Positions 15,310-22,486 of a DNA stretch of 24,352 bases are shown here, piece after piece. Position 1 is the first letter of the stretch. Every line of letters starts with the position of its first letter. Source of the DNA: CALEUX01 sp037439945 (GTDB lineage Bacteria > Bacteroidota > Bacteroidia > Bacteroidales > Marinilabiliaceae); contig JBBIVA010000047.1 of NCBI GenBank assembly GCA_037439945.1, positions 1 to 24,352 on the forward strand. Reading direction: 5' to 3'. Under the pieces are notes generated by a model, which saw nothing but the letters and a program-made list of their open reading frames with translations, ran no database searches and was not told the origin of the DNA. Made by a program: the position numbers and the translations under genes.

Positions 15310-16368
15310 TTAAGGAATTCTAAAGTAAACATCCTTTAATGAATCTGAATAGATATATAACAATTCTCCTTTTGAAATTTTTAGCGGCGATAAAATATTA
15401 TTTGTAAATACCTGGCCGGTTCCCAGGCCCTGGTGCATTTTATTATTTAATGTTGCTGTCCATTGGGCTATTGCATTTAACCCAACATTTCCTTCCAGAG
15501 CAGAAGTTACCCACCAACCAATGTTAAAACTCTCAGCAATATTAATCCATTTCTGAGAAGAATTGAAACCACCTAAAATACTTGGTTTTAGAATAATATA
15601 TTGTGGTTTTATAAATGAAAGCATTTGGCTCCTGGTTTGTTCATCATAAATTCCGATTAGCTCTTCGTCAAGTGCCACAGGAATTGGTGAATTTGCACAA
15701 ATTTCAGCCATCTCTTTCCACATCCCGGCTTTAATTGGCTGTTCGATGGAATGAATTTCCAGTTTGGCAAGTTTATCAAGAATTATTGGAGCAGTACCCG
15801 GTAAAAATGCACCATTTGCATCAACCCGTAATTCCAGATCGTTTTGTGAAAACCGGTTTCTAAGTTCTTTAAGGAGTGAATATTCATCATTAAAATTTAG
15901 GGCACCAATTTTTATTTTAATACAAGAAAAGCCATCAGCAAGTTTTTCTTCAATTCTCCTGCTCATTTCATCAATTTCACCCATCCATATCAGTCCATTA
16001 ATGGGGATACCCACAAGACCTTTTGTAAAATCGGAAGGAAAAAGAATTTGCCCACCACCATTTTGTAAATCTGATAATGCCATTTCAACGGCGAAACGAA
16101 TGGCCGGCTGGTTTTTTAATAGTACCTGGTAATTATCTGCAGCAACGTTTATATTTGTGCAAAGCCAATTAAGATTATCAATGAGTTCAGGAGTATCATC
16201 GGGGCTTAATCCGGGTATTATTGAACATTCGCCAATACCTTTAATATTTGGATTTTCATCATCCCAAACAGTAACATACCAACTTATTTTTGAAGTGAGC
16301 ACCCCGCGTGATGTACCACCTGCCACGGCAAAAATCAGGCTATGTTTATTAAGTTTTGCCTTAAGCAT
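15310..16368 (-). CDS. menC: o-Succinylbenzoate synthase (MenC)
   Basis: A 352-residue enolase-superfamily enzyme that dehydrates SHCHC to o-succinylbenzoate in menaquinone synthesis. Catalytic lysines K151 and K153 lie in CIKIKIGALNF, metal ligands D183 (RVDANGAF), E209 (SIEQPIKAG) and D234 (VALDEELIG) follow in order, and the second-side lysine is K261 (IILKPSILGGF). The EQPIKAG and KPSILGGFNSS signatures and the adjacent menE and menA favour MenC over dipeptide epimerase or muconate enzymes of the same superfamily. The length is normal. No consensus -7 motif was found upstream, and the 436 bp before menA contain R1 copy B. Confidence 0.93.
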   Translation of the reverse strand: MLKAKLNKHSLIFAVAGGTSRGVLTSKISWYVTVWDDENPNIKGIGECSIIPGLSPDDTPELIDNLNWLCTNINVAADNYQVLLKNQPAIRFAVEMALSDLQNGGGQILFPSDFTKGLVGIPINGLIWMGEIDEMSRRIEEKLADGFSCIKIKIGALNFNDEYSLLKELRNRFSQNDLELRVDANGAFLPGTAPIILDKLAKLEIHSIEQPIKAGMWKEMAEICANSPIPVALDEELIGIYDEQTRSQMLSFIKPQYIILKPSILGGFNSSQKWINIAESFNIGWWVTSALEGNVGLNAIAQWTATLNNKMHQGLGTGQVFTNNILSPLKISKGELLYIYSDSLKDVYFRIP

Positions 16369-16804
16369 TTATAATAAATTATTACAATTAATAATTCGTT
16401 AACCTTTTTTATTTACCCGGTTTACAGACGCATACATGGTTGCTCGTTAAACCTGTAATGTATTTAATATCAATAACTTGATTTTATCAAGCATCTAATA
16501 TTCTAAAAGTCTAACGATCTATTGACAATATAAACCCAAATTTGTCTTTTGCCATTTTTTCTAATGACCGTCATTAGAAATTAATAGTCATAAGTTATTG
16601 ATTACATGCCTTCTATTTTGACAAATCGCTAAAGAAAAACTAAAAATTTGTAATCAGAAATGCTTACAAATTAAGTTTTTCTAAAGCAGCCTGTACCTAC
16701 TATTCGGTAGGGTTAATCCCGGCTAAGTCATTAGTTCATTGCCTTTCTAATGACTAATCCGGGATAAATACACTAAAAACAAATTGAAAATCGTAAAAAT
16801 ACCC
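16369..16804. other. Intergenic region between menA and menC
   Basis: These 436 bp lie between two minus-strand genes. Most of the space is R1 copy B (16531-16768). The 160 bp next to the menC start (16369-16530) show no recognised promoter motif, repeat or frame. Thirty-six bp separate the repeat from the menA stop. Confidence 0.5.
16531..16768 (+). repeat. R1 dispersed repeat, copy B (complete, about 238 bp)
   Basis: This is the best-preserved copy of R1. From left to right it shows a near-perfect palindrome TTCTAATGAC-C-GTCATTAGAA (16559-16579); a long hairpin AGAAAAACT (16633-16641) with AGTTTTTCT (16674-16682) enclosing ATTTGTAA (16646-16653) with TTACAAAT (16664-16671) around a 10-nt loop; CCTAC/GTAGG (16696-16711); and a terminal hairpin with outer arm ATCCCGG (16716-16722) and CCGGGAT (16759-16765) and inner arm AGTCATTAG (16726-16734) and CTAATGACT (16747-16755). 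The word CTAATGAC occurs four times, twice in each orientation. It has no reading frame and the same orientation as copies A and C. Confidence 0.82.
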
Positions 16805-17704
16805 CTACCAAAGTATAATAAATGCACTTAAAGCCACAAACAACAAAGTTGACAGAGCCAGATTGCGCAATTCAGAATCTAATTCGGTTGATTTTTTATT
16901 TTTAAAAACAACCATTATATTCCGGATAAATAGTGGTAATGAAATCAAAACAAAACAAAAACGCCAATCCGTTATAAATAGGGCAAAATAAACCATTATT
17001 GAAACCCAACCGACTCCAATAATAAACAGATGGTACCACGATGCTGCCCTTCTTCCCATTTTTACAACAAGGGTTGTTTTATTACTTAGCCTGTCAGATT
17101 CAATGTCGCGTATATTATTAAGGTTTAACACTCCGGTACTAAAAAAACCTATTGTTGATGCCGGTAATAATATGCTCCAATGCCAGATATTGGTGTGCAA
17201 AAACCAGGTGCCGGCCACCCCTGCCAACCCAAAAAAAATAAAAACATAAATATCCCCCAGCCCACGGTACCCATATGGATTACTGCCAACTGTATATCTA
17301 ACAGCTGCAATTATAGCCCCAATACCAATCAGGAAAAACATTACCTGGATAAAATTAAATTTTTCAAAAGCAAAGTACAACAACAGTACTCCCGAAATAA
17401 GCGATAACAAACCTGTAACAATCATAGCCCTCTTCATTTCGCCGGGTTTAATTATTCCACTTTGTACCATTCTTTTGGGACCCACCCTGTTATCATTGTC
17501 TGCCCCAGAAACTGCATCGCCATAATCATTTGAAAGATTACTCAATACCTGCAAAAAAAGAGTTGTTAATGATGCCATTAACAGTACCATACCATTAAAC
17601 ATTCCATCAGCAGCTGCAATAATACTTCCCATAAAAACTGATGATAACGCCAGTGGTAACGTTCTTAATCTAAAGGAAATAATCCAGGATTTTAGTTTAC
17701 TCAT
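16805..17704 (-). CDS. menA: 1,4-Dihydroxy-2-naphthoate polyprenyltransferase (MenA)
   Basis: A 299-residue UbiA-family membrane prenyltransferase that attaches the polyprenyl tail to DHNA, giving demethylmenaquinone. The first aspartate-rich motif is NDYGDAVSGADND (59-71) with D60, D63 and D69. The second is NIRDIESDRLSNKTTLVVKMG (197-217) with D200 and D204. GPKRMVQSGIIKPGEM (75-90) is typical of MenA. Eight or nine hydrophobic segments fit the UbiA fold. It is the first men gene in the direction of transcription, with a -7 motif 19 bp upstream, and is separated from menC by R1 copy B. It diverges from the Omp85-type gene. Confidence 0.94.
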   Translation of the reverse strand: MSKLKSWIISFRLRTLPLALSSVFMGSIIAAADGMFNGMVLLMASLTTLFLQVLSNLSNDYGDAVSGADNDNRVGPKRMVQSGIIKPGEMKRAMIVTGLLSLISGVLLLYFAFEKFNFIQVMFFLIGIGAIIAAVRYTVGSNPYGYRGLGDIYVFIFFGLAGVAGTWFLHTNIWHWSILLPASTIGFFSTGVLNLNNIRDIESDRLSNKTTLVVKMGRRAASWYHLFIIGVGWVSIMVYFALFITDWRFCFVLISLPLFIRNIMVVFKNKKSTELDSELRNLALSTLLFVALSAFIILW

Positions 17705-17722
17705 TAAATTTTCAATTTACCG

Positions 17723-17730
17723 CAAATTTA
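17723..17730 (-). promoter_or_regulatory. Probable -7 element for menA
   Basis: Read on the minus strand, TAAATTTG matches TAnnTTTG, 18 nt upstream of the menA ATG. No TTTG sits at the expected -33 position. The call rests on motif and position. Confidence 0.45.
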
Positions 17731-17809
17731 ACTTTAACTGCCGATTTAAACAGATTTTATTAAAAAATTAGATAATTAATAAAATTACATTTAAACAGCA
17801 AAAAAAAAT

Positions 17810-17817
17810 TAAATTTG
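17810..17817 (+). promoter_or_regulatory. Probable -7 element for the Omp85-type gene
   Basis: TAAATTTG matches TAnnTTTG and ends 32 nt upstream of the ATG at 17850. There is no clear -33 element at the 19-nt spacing. Confidence 0.45.
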
Positions 17818-17849
17818 AATTAATCATTACAACCCATATTTTTTCGGAA

Positions 17850-19190
17850 ATGATAAAGAGATATCTTTTGTTCATTCTAATTATGTACCCTTTTTATTTA
17901 ATTGGCCAAAACGATTCAGTAATAGCAGTTAATGAAACAAAAAAAGGATGGAACTTTGGAATTTTGCCTGCAATTTCGTTTGATGCTGATTTGGGATTTC
18001 AATATGGTGGCCTTATAAACTTATTTAATTATGGTGATGGAAAAAGATATCCGCAATTTGACCATTCGTTGTATTTTGAGATTTCACAATACACAAAAGG
18101 AAGCGGTATTTACAGGTTTTATTTAGATTCCGACAGACTTATAAAGGGTATCAAAATTATAAATGATATATCGTATATGCCTGAACAGGCTTATGATTTC
18201 TATGGATTTAACGGATACGAATCAGTGCTGAAAAAAAATTGGGAAAATGAAAAATCAGATGAATACCGTACACGCATGTTTTATAAAATGCAACAAAAAC
18301 TTTTCAGATTTAAATCTGATTTTCAGGGAAAAATTGGCAGTACATCACTTAACTGGATTTTGGGCTTTAACCTGTTAAATTTTACAATAGGATCGGTAGA
18401 TATTGACCGCTTAAACAAAGGCAAAAATGATGTGGATAAACTCCCGTCAGTTGAAGATGAGCCCGGATTATATGAAAAATACATTACCTGGGGTTTAATA
18501 AATAAACAAGAGGCAAACGGTGGGTTTATCCCTGAAATAAAAGGGGGAATTGTTTATGATACCCGTGATAACAGGGCAAACCCCATGAGAGGTATATGGA
18601 CTGAAATGGTTGTAGTAACAGCCCCCGAATTTTTAGGTTCGGAGAGCAGTTTTTCAAAATTTTCGGTAATTCACCGGCAATACTTTACAATTATTGAGGA
18701 TGATTTGTCATTTGCCCTTAGATTGGCTTGGCAGGAAACAATTAATGGAGATGTTCCATTTTATTATCAACCCCAAATTATTACATCAGTTATGTCCGGG
18801 GCATCATCAACCGGCCTGGGAGGCCAGAGAAGTTTACGAGGTGTGAGGCGTAACAGGGTAGTTGGTGACGGGATAATATTTGGCAATATGGAACTTAGGT
18901 GGAAACCTATATATACCAGGTTCTTAAAACAGAATTTTTATTTTGGGGCAAATACCTTTTATGATTTTGGAAGAGTAACTAAAAAAATCAGGATAAATGA
19001 AATCGCATTACCCAATGAACCTGTAACGGATTACTTGTTGCCGGGAGCAGAAAAATTTCATAGCTCATGGGGATTAGGATTGAGGGTGGCAATGAACCGG
19101 AATTTTATTGTTGGATGCGACTATGGAATGGCAATCAATAAGCAGGATGGGGATTCAGGTTTTTATATTGGGCTTAACTATTTATTTTAA
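17850..19190 (+). CDS. BamA/TamA-family outer-membrane barrel protein
   Basis: A 446-residue Omp85-superfamily protein of the short type. A signal peptide (MIKRYLLFILIMYPFYLIGQ) directs export. The rest is alternating beta-strand sequence ending in an aromatic residue (FYIGLNYLF), as outer-membrane barrels do. The segment GLGGQRSLRGVRRNRVVGDG carries the L/VRG loop motif that plugs Omp85 barrels, followed by a strand with NMELRWKP. No POTRA domain is evident before the barrel, so this is not BamA itself. Proteins of this kind may move proteins or lipids across the outer membrane or act as phospholipase-like or surface-antigen proteins; the role here is unknown. The gene is monocistronic, with convergent DUF819 seven bp away. 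Confidence 0.85.
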   Translation: MIKRYLLFILIMYPFYLIGQNDSVIAVNETKKGWNFGILPAISFDADLGFQYGGLINLFNYGDGKRYPQFDHSLYFEISQYTKGSGIYRFYLDSDRLIKGIKIINDISYMPEQAYDFYGFNGYESVLKKNWENEKSDEYRTRMFYKMQQKLFRFKSDFQGKIGSTSLNWILGFNLLNFTIGSVDIDRLNKGKNDVDKLPSVEDEPGLYEKYITWGLINKQEANGGFIPEIKGGIVYDTRDNRANPMRGIWTEMVVVTAPEFLGSESSFSKFSVIHRQYFTIIEDDLSFALRLAWQETINGDVPFYYQPQIITSVMSGASSTGLGGQRSLRGVRRNRVVGDGIIFGNMELRWKPIYTRFLKQNFYFGANTFYDFGRVTKKIRINEIALPNEPVTDYLLPGAEKFHSSWGLGLRVAMNRNFIVGCDYGMAINKQDGDSGFYIGLNYLF

Positions 19191-19197
19191 AATGTAA

Positions 19198-20346
19198 TTA
19201 AAATAACTTTAACCAATTGGCCAGTAAAAAGCCAAGATAATTTCCTATTGCATAACCCAGAATACCAATCGTAAGTCCCGTTAAAACAATATTGCGGTTT
19301 TTTAAAGCACCTGCAACCACTGGAACAAAGGGCGGGCTGCAAACTAATGCAGCAGATGTTATTATCATTGTATCAACATCAATTTTCAAAATTCGTGATA
19401 AAACAACCTGTAAAATAAGAGACCCAAATACTACCCAAACAACAAATCCTATTATTTCAAAAGTTACAGATATAATAGTGCCGGCATATACCTTTGATGC
19501 AACTGTAACGCTAAAAACCAGGACAAAATACATCCCTAATTCAAAAGTTTTGGGCATTTTATTTATTTGCGGAATAAATGAAAGCGCAAGGGCAAAAGTT
19601 GTTATCAGCATCATTATAACAGCCATTTGGGCACCCTTAGGTACAAAAAGTGATAATGCCACAGATAAAAAGATAACCGCTAATGCAAGCAACAAAGATT
19701 TTGAATGAGATATGAAATATTTCTTTTTAAAAATTTCAAAGTCATTATTATTTTCAACTATCATGTTACCCCCGCCACCAGTTTCAGTAGTTTTTAAAAC
19801 CGGTAAAAATCTGGAAAAAAACCTTTGCCCCAAAGTCATTAAAAAGAAAAGGTAAAATACCCCTACAACAAGGTCGGCAGAATGAATTACCAGGTAAAGG
19901 TTTTCATCCACATTAAGAATAAGTTTAAGGGAAGCAAGGTTTGGGGTTCCACCTGTATAAACACCAACCAGTAATCCGCTAACCTTCCAGGCATCAGGAA
20001 TAAAATTTTCGAAAATAAAATAACCTGTAACAATAATTACTATAACACTTACTAATCCGGCAAATAGCGATTTAATATGTCGTCCGGCCAATCCGGATAT
20101 TAATCTCAGGTTAATTGAAAATAACATTAACGGTATTGCTATTGGGATGGTAATATTGGAAAGCAAGTGTTGAAATTTTATTCCTTCGGGGGGCAATAAC
20201 CCTGAATTGCCTATTACAAGCCCCACGATGTATGCTATAACTACTGGCCCAATTTTATTAAAAAAGGGATATCTGTAACAGATAAACATTATTAAAACAG
20301 GGAGCAGTATAAAAAGAAGCAATAAAACAATTAACATCTGAACCAT
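19198..20346 (-). CDS. DUF819 family integral membrane protein
   Basis: A 382-residue polytopic protein of the DUF819 (YjcL-like) family. About ten hydrophobic segments are visible. A glycine-rich signature, GVYTGGTPNLASLKLILN, lies near residue 130, and ITSAALVCSPPFVPVVAGAL with the C-terminal TIGILGYAIGNYLGFLLA forms a second symmetric half. Polar residues at broken helices (TGGTPN, CSPPFVP) are the usual mark of a secondary transporter with inverted repeats. The substrate is unknown. It starts three bases after the lrgB stop and is the last gene of the lrgA-lrgB-DUF819 unit, which suggests a joint transport function. It ends seven bp from the convergent Omp85-type gene. Confidence 0.88.
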   Translation of the reverse strand: MVQMLIVLLLLFILLPVLIMFICYRYPFFNKIGPVVIAYIVGLVIGNSGLLPPEGIKFQHLLSNITIPIAIPLMLFSINLRLISGLAGRHIKSLFAGLVSVIVIIVTGYFIFENFIPDAWKVSGLLVGVYTGGTPNLASLKLILNVDENLYLVIHSADLVVGVFYLFFLMTLGQRFFSRFLPVLKTTETGGGGNMIVENNNDFEIFKKKYFISHSKSLLLALAVIFLSVALSLFVPKGAQMAVIMMLITTFALALSFIPQINKMPKTFELGMYFVLVFSVTVASKVYAGTIISVTFEIIGFVVWVVFGSLILQVVLSRILKIDVDTMIITSAALVCSPPFVPVVAGALKNRNIVLTGLTIGILGYAIGNYLGFLLANWLKLF

Positions 20347-20349
20347 TAA

Positions 20350-21051
20350 TTATAAATAAATCCATCTTACCAATGGCACCAAAATAGCAGTTGCCAAACC
20401 CATTAAACCAATTGTTATTCCACTAACTGCACCTTCAATGGCTCCAATTTCAATTGCCCGGGCTGTTCCAATACCATGAGCGCTTGCACCCAAACCCAAT
20501 CCACGGGCAATTTTGTCATGAATGCCTGTTTTATCCATAATAAATGGCCCGGTTATTCCTCCAAAAATACCTATTGAAATAACAACCACAGTTGTAATGG
20601 GCGGAATACCTCCAAACCTTTCAGAAATTTGAATTGCAATTGGCGTAGTAACTGATTTTGGTTCAAGTGATGCAACAATTGTTTCATCGGCACCCAAAAA
20701 AATTGCTATGGCTGCAACTGACAATACCCCTATTAAGCTGCCAATAAATACAGAAGTTAAAATTGAAACCAGGTTACGGCGAATCAGCGAAAACTGCTCA
20801 TACAAGCCATAGCCAAGGGCAACTACCGATGGCCCTAACATAAAATCAATAAAATAACTTCCTTTCTCAAAAGATTGAAATTCAACCTTTAATAACTTAA
20901 GTATTAAAATAATTACGGCTATACTTGTTAAAACCGGGTGAAGTACTCCAATCTTTGTTTTCTTATATAACCAAACTGCCAGCAGGTAAATGCCCAAAAC
21001 AAAAACCAGGGTAAATGGCTGGTATATAAATACATAATCTAATTTATCCAC
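20350..21051 (-). CDS. lrgB: LrgB/CidB family membrane protein
   Basis: An LrgB-family protein of about 233 residues with roughly seven membrane segments. Clear family features are PKSVTTPIAIQISERFGGIPPITTV, GGITGPFIM, and the histidine-containing GLGLGASAHGIGTARAIEIGAIEGAVSGITIGL. Relatives were first called holin/antiholin-like (Staphylococcus LrgAB/CidAB). Better-characterised homologues move small carboxylates: B. subtilis PftAB takes up pyruvate, and plant PLGG1 exports glycolate and glycerate. No ATG is available near the N-terminus. GTG at 21051 (overlapping lrgA by 13 bp) or TTG at 21075 (37 bp) must be used, and I prefer GTG. The overlap implies translational coupling to lrgA. Confidence 0.92.
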   Translation of the reverse strand: MDKLDYVFIYQPFTLVFVLGIYLLAVWLYKKTKIGVLHPVLTSIAVIILILKLLKVEFQSFEKGSYFIDFMLGPSVVALGYGLYEQFSLIRRNLVSILTSVFIGSLIGVLSVAAIAIFLGADETIVASLEPKSVTTPIAIQISERFGGIPPITTVVVISIGIFGGITGPFIMDKTGIHDKIARGLGLGASAHGIGTARAIEIGAIEGAVSGITIGLMGLATAILVPLVRWIYL

Positions 21052-21377
21052 TTTTTGATTATTTGAAATGCCCAACCTGTTGATACCATCACCAAAACCA
21101 TACTTACTATTGATGCCAGAACAATTACAGGCCAGATATGACTCAGATAATGAAATGAAACCATCATGCCAACACCAACAGGAATAAAATAAAGTGCCAT
21201 ATGACCGGTAATAAAATTTGCTACCGGTTTAACCTTTTCGGGGTTTACCAATTTAAGAAGTAACGAAAAAAACAGAAAAACCATACCAATAACGCTACCC
21301 GGAATGAAACCACCAATTAATTCACTAATCAGGTTTCCTAAAAAATAAAACAAAAGGATAATAAATAAACCGTACAT
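21039..21377 (-). CDS. lrgA: CidA/LrgA family membrane protein
   Basis: A 112-residue protein with four hydrophobic segments, the usual size and topology of LrgA/CidA. Typical features are the opening helix followed by GNLISELIGGFIPGSVIGMVFLF, then a lysine-containing loop (VNPEKVKPVANFITGHMALYFIPVGVGMM) in which FIPVGVGMM is a family hallmark. It forms a membrane complex with LrgB, whose reading frame overlaps its end. First gene of the lrgA-lrgB-DUF819 operon, with a -7 motif about 46 bp upstream. No LytTR-type regulator gene is next to it, unlike in several Gram-positive lrg loci. Confidence 0.92.
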   Translation of the reverse strand: MYGLFIILLFYFLGNLISELIGGFIPGSVIGMVFLFFSLLLKLVNPEKVKPVANFITGHMALYFIPVGVGMMVSFHYLSHIWPVIVLASIVSMVLVMVSTGWAFQIIKKWIN

Positions 21378-21423
21378 TTTATTTAATTAAAATAATTTCT
21401 GTTTAAATCTCTTATTTTTATTG

Positions 21424-21431
21424 CAAATGTA
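21424..21431 (-). promoter_or_regulatory. Probable -7 element of the lrgAB-DUF819 operon
   Basis: Read on the minus strand, TACATTTG matches TAnnTTTG, 46 nt upstream of the lrgA ATG. The -33 position lacks TTTG. The opposite-strand nucleosidase gene starts only 101 bp from lrgA, so both promoters share this short interval. Confidence 0.45.
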
Positions 21432-21478
21432 ATTCTAAAAAGTGGAGGGATTTCATATTTTATTCATCTTTGTAACAA

Positions 21479-22204
21479 ATGAATTATTTAATGGATAATA
21501 AAATTTGTTTTGTAATTGCCATGCAATCCGAAGCGCAATTACTTATAAATAAACTTAATCTTACGGAAGATAATAATTTTGCCCCGGGGTTACCAATGAG
21601 GGCCTGGTTTGGAAAACTCAATAATTCAGGCATCATAATAACAGTTAACGGGAAGGATAATGACACTGCACTGGATTTAATTGGAACACAAGCTGCTACA
21701 CTTACAACCCATTTGGCTATTGAGTATTTTAAACCCAATATGATAATTAGCGCCGGAACAGCAGGCGGATTTAGTCATAAAGGGGCCCAAATAGGTGATG
21801 TTTATTTGAGTTTTCCGCGTGTGGTTTTTCATGACCATAGAATTAATATACCAGGATGGGACAATATGGGGAAAGGTCTTTTTAACTGCTGGGACACAAG
21901 AGAAATGGCAACAATACTAAATTTAAAAACCGGCATCGTTTCAACCGGGAATTCGCTGGACATGCTGCCAACCGACGAGGAATATATTAATAAACTGGGT
22001 GGAGAAGTAAAAGAAATGGAAGCCGGAGCGGTAGCTTGGGTTGCTTATTTATATAAAATCCCCTTTTTTTGTATTAAAGCAATTACCGATTTGGTTGATT
22101 CAATTCACCCTACAAGTGAACAGTTTAACCAAAATTTTAACCTTGCAGCAGGTACTTTAACCGAATCATCAATAAGCGTTATTAATTTTCTTACAAGAAA
22201 GTAA
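21479..22204 (+). CDS. mtnN: 5'-Methylthioadenosine nucleosidase, plant MTN-like
   Basis: A 241-residue purine-nucleoside-phosphorylase-fold enzyme that hydrolyses methylthioadenosine (and perhaps S-adenosylhomocysteine), removing methylation by-products and feeding methionine and adenine recycling. Recognisable elements are the ribose/catalytic VKEMEAGAVAWVAYL (glutamates near 180), the acid of IKAITDLVD, SAGTAGGF near residue 98, and STGNSLDMLP. The segments GDVYLSFPRVVFHDHRINIP and DLVDSIHPTSEQF resemble plant MTN proteins more than E. coli MtnN, so specificity may be MTA only. Start: ATG at 21479 or, in the same frame, 21491 directly before DNKICFVIAM. It is monocistronic and divergent from lrgA. 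Confidence 0.87.
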   Translation: MNYLMDNKICFVIAMQSEAQLLINKLNLTEDNNFAPGLPMRAWFGKLNNSGIIITVNGKDNDTALDLIGTQAATLTTHLAIEYFKPNMIISAGTAGGFSHKGAQIGDVYLSFPRVVFHDHRINIPGWDNMGKGLFNCWDTREMATILNLKTGIVSTGNSLDMLPTDEEYINKLGGEVKEMEAGAVAWVAYLYKIPFFCIKAITDLVDSIHPTSEQFNQNFNLAAGTLTESSISVINFLTRK

Positions 22205-22397
22205 GCCAAATTCAGCATTGGAAATGCCGTACCGGTTAAAAAAGCTGTATATCAGTGCCTTTACCAATAGCCTAATATATATTGAACAGATAATGCCATT
22301 ACGGTATCAATGGCCCCGGTCTAATGGGATTTACAATGATTTATTAGGGCTAAACAAACATTAACTTCTTATAACCATAATAAACTTATTACTTACC

Positions 22398-22405
22398 TAC
22401 CTTTG
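22398..22405 (+). promoter_or_regulatory. Probable -7 element for the ABC-F gene
   Basis: TACCTTTG matches TAnnTTTG, 81 nt upstream of the ATG at 22487. No -33 TTTG at the 19-nt spacing. The predicted leader is about 70 nt, long enough for leader control, but no hairpin or small reading frame was recognised. Confidence 0.4.
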
Positions 22406-22486
22406 CAGGCTTAAAAATAAAGTTACATTTAACAATATTAAGGTTATATTTTGTTAATTATCTGCATTTAAAAATAGTTTTTTACG

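Noticed and set aside
22205..22397. Two similar ATGCC...ACGG words after the nucleosidase gene suggesting a palindrome
   Set aside because: Pairing is short and imperfect in both orientations, and no T-tract follows; not enough to call a terminator or repeat.
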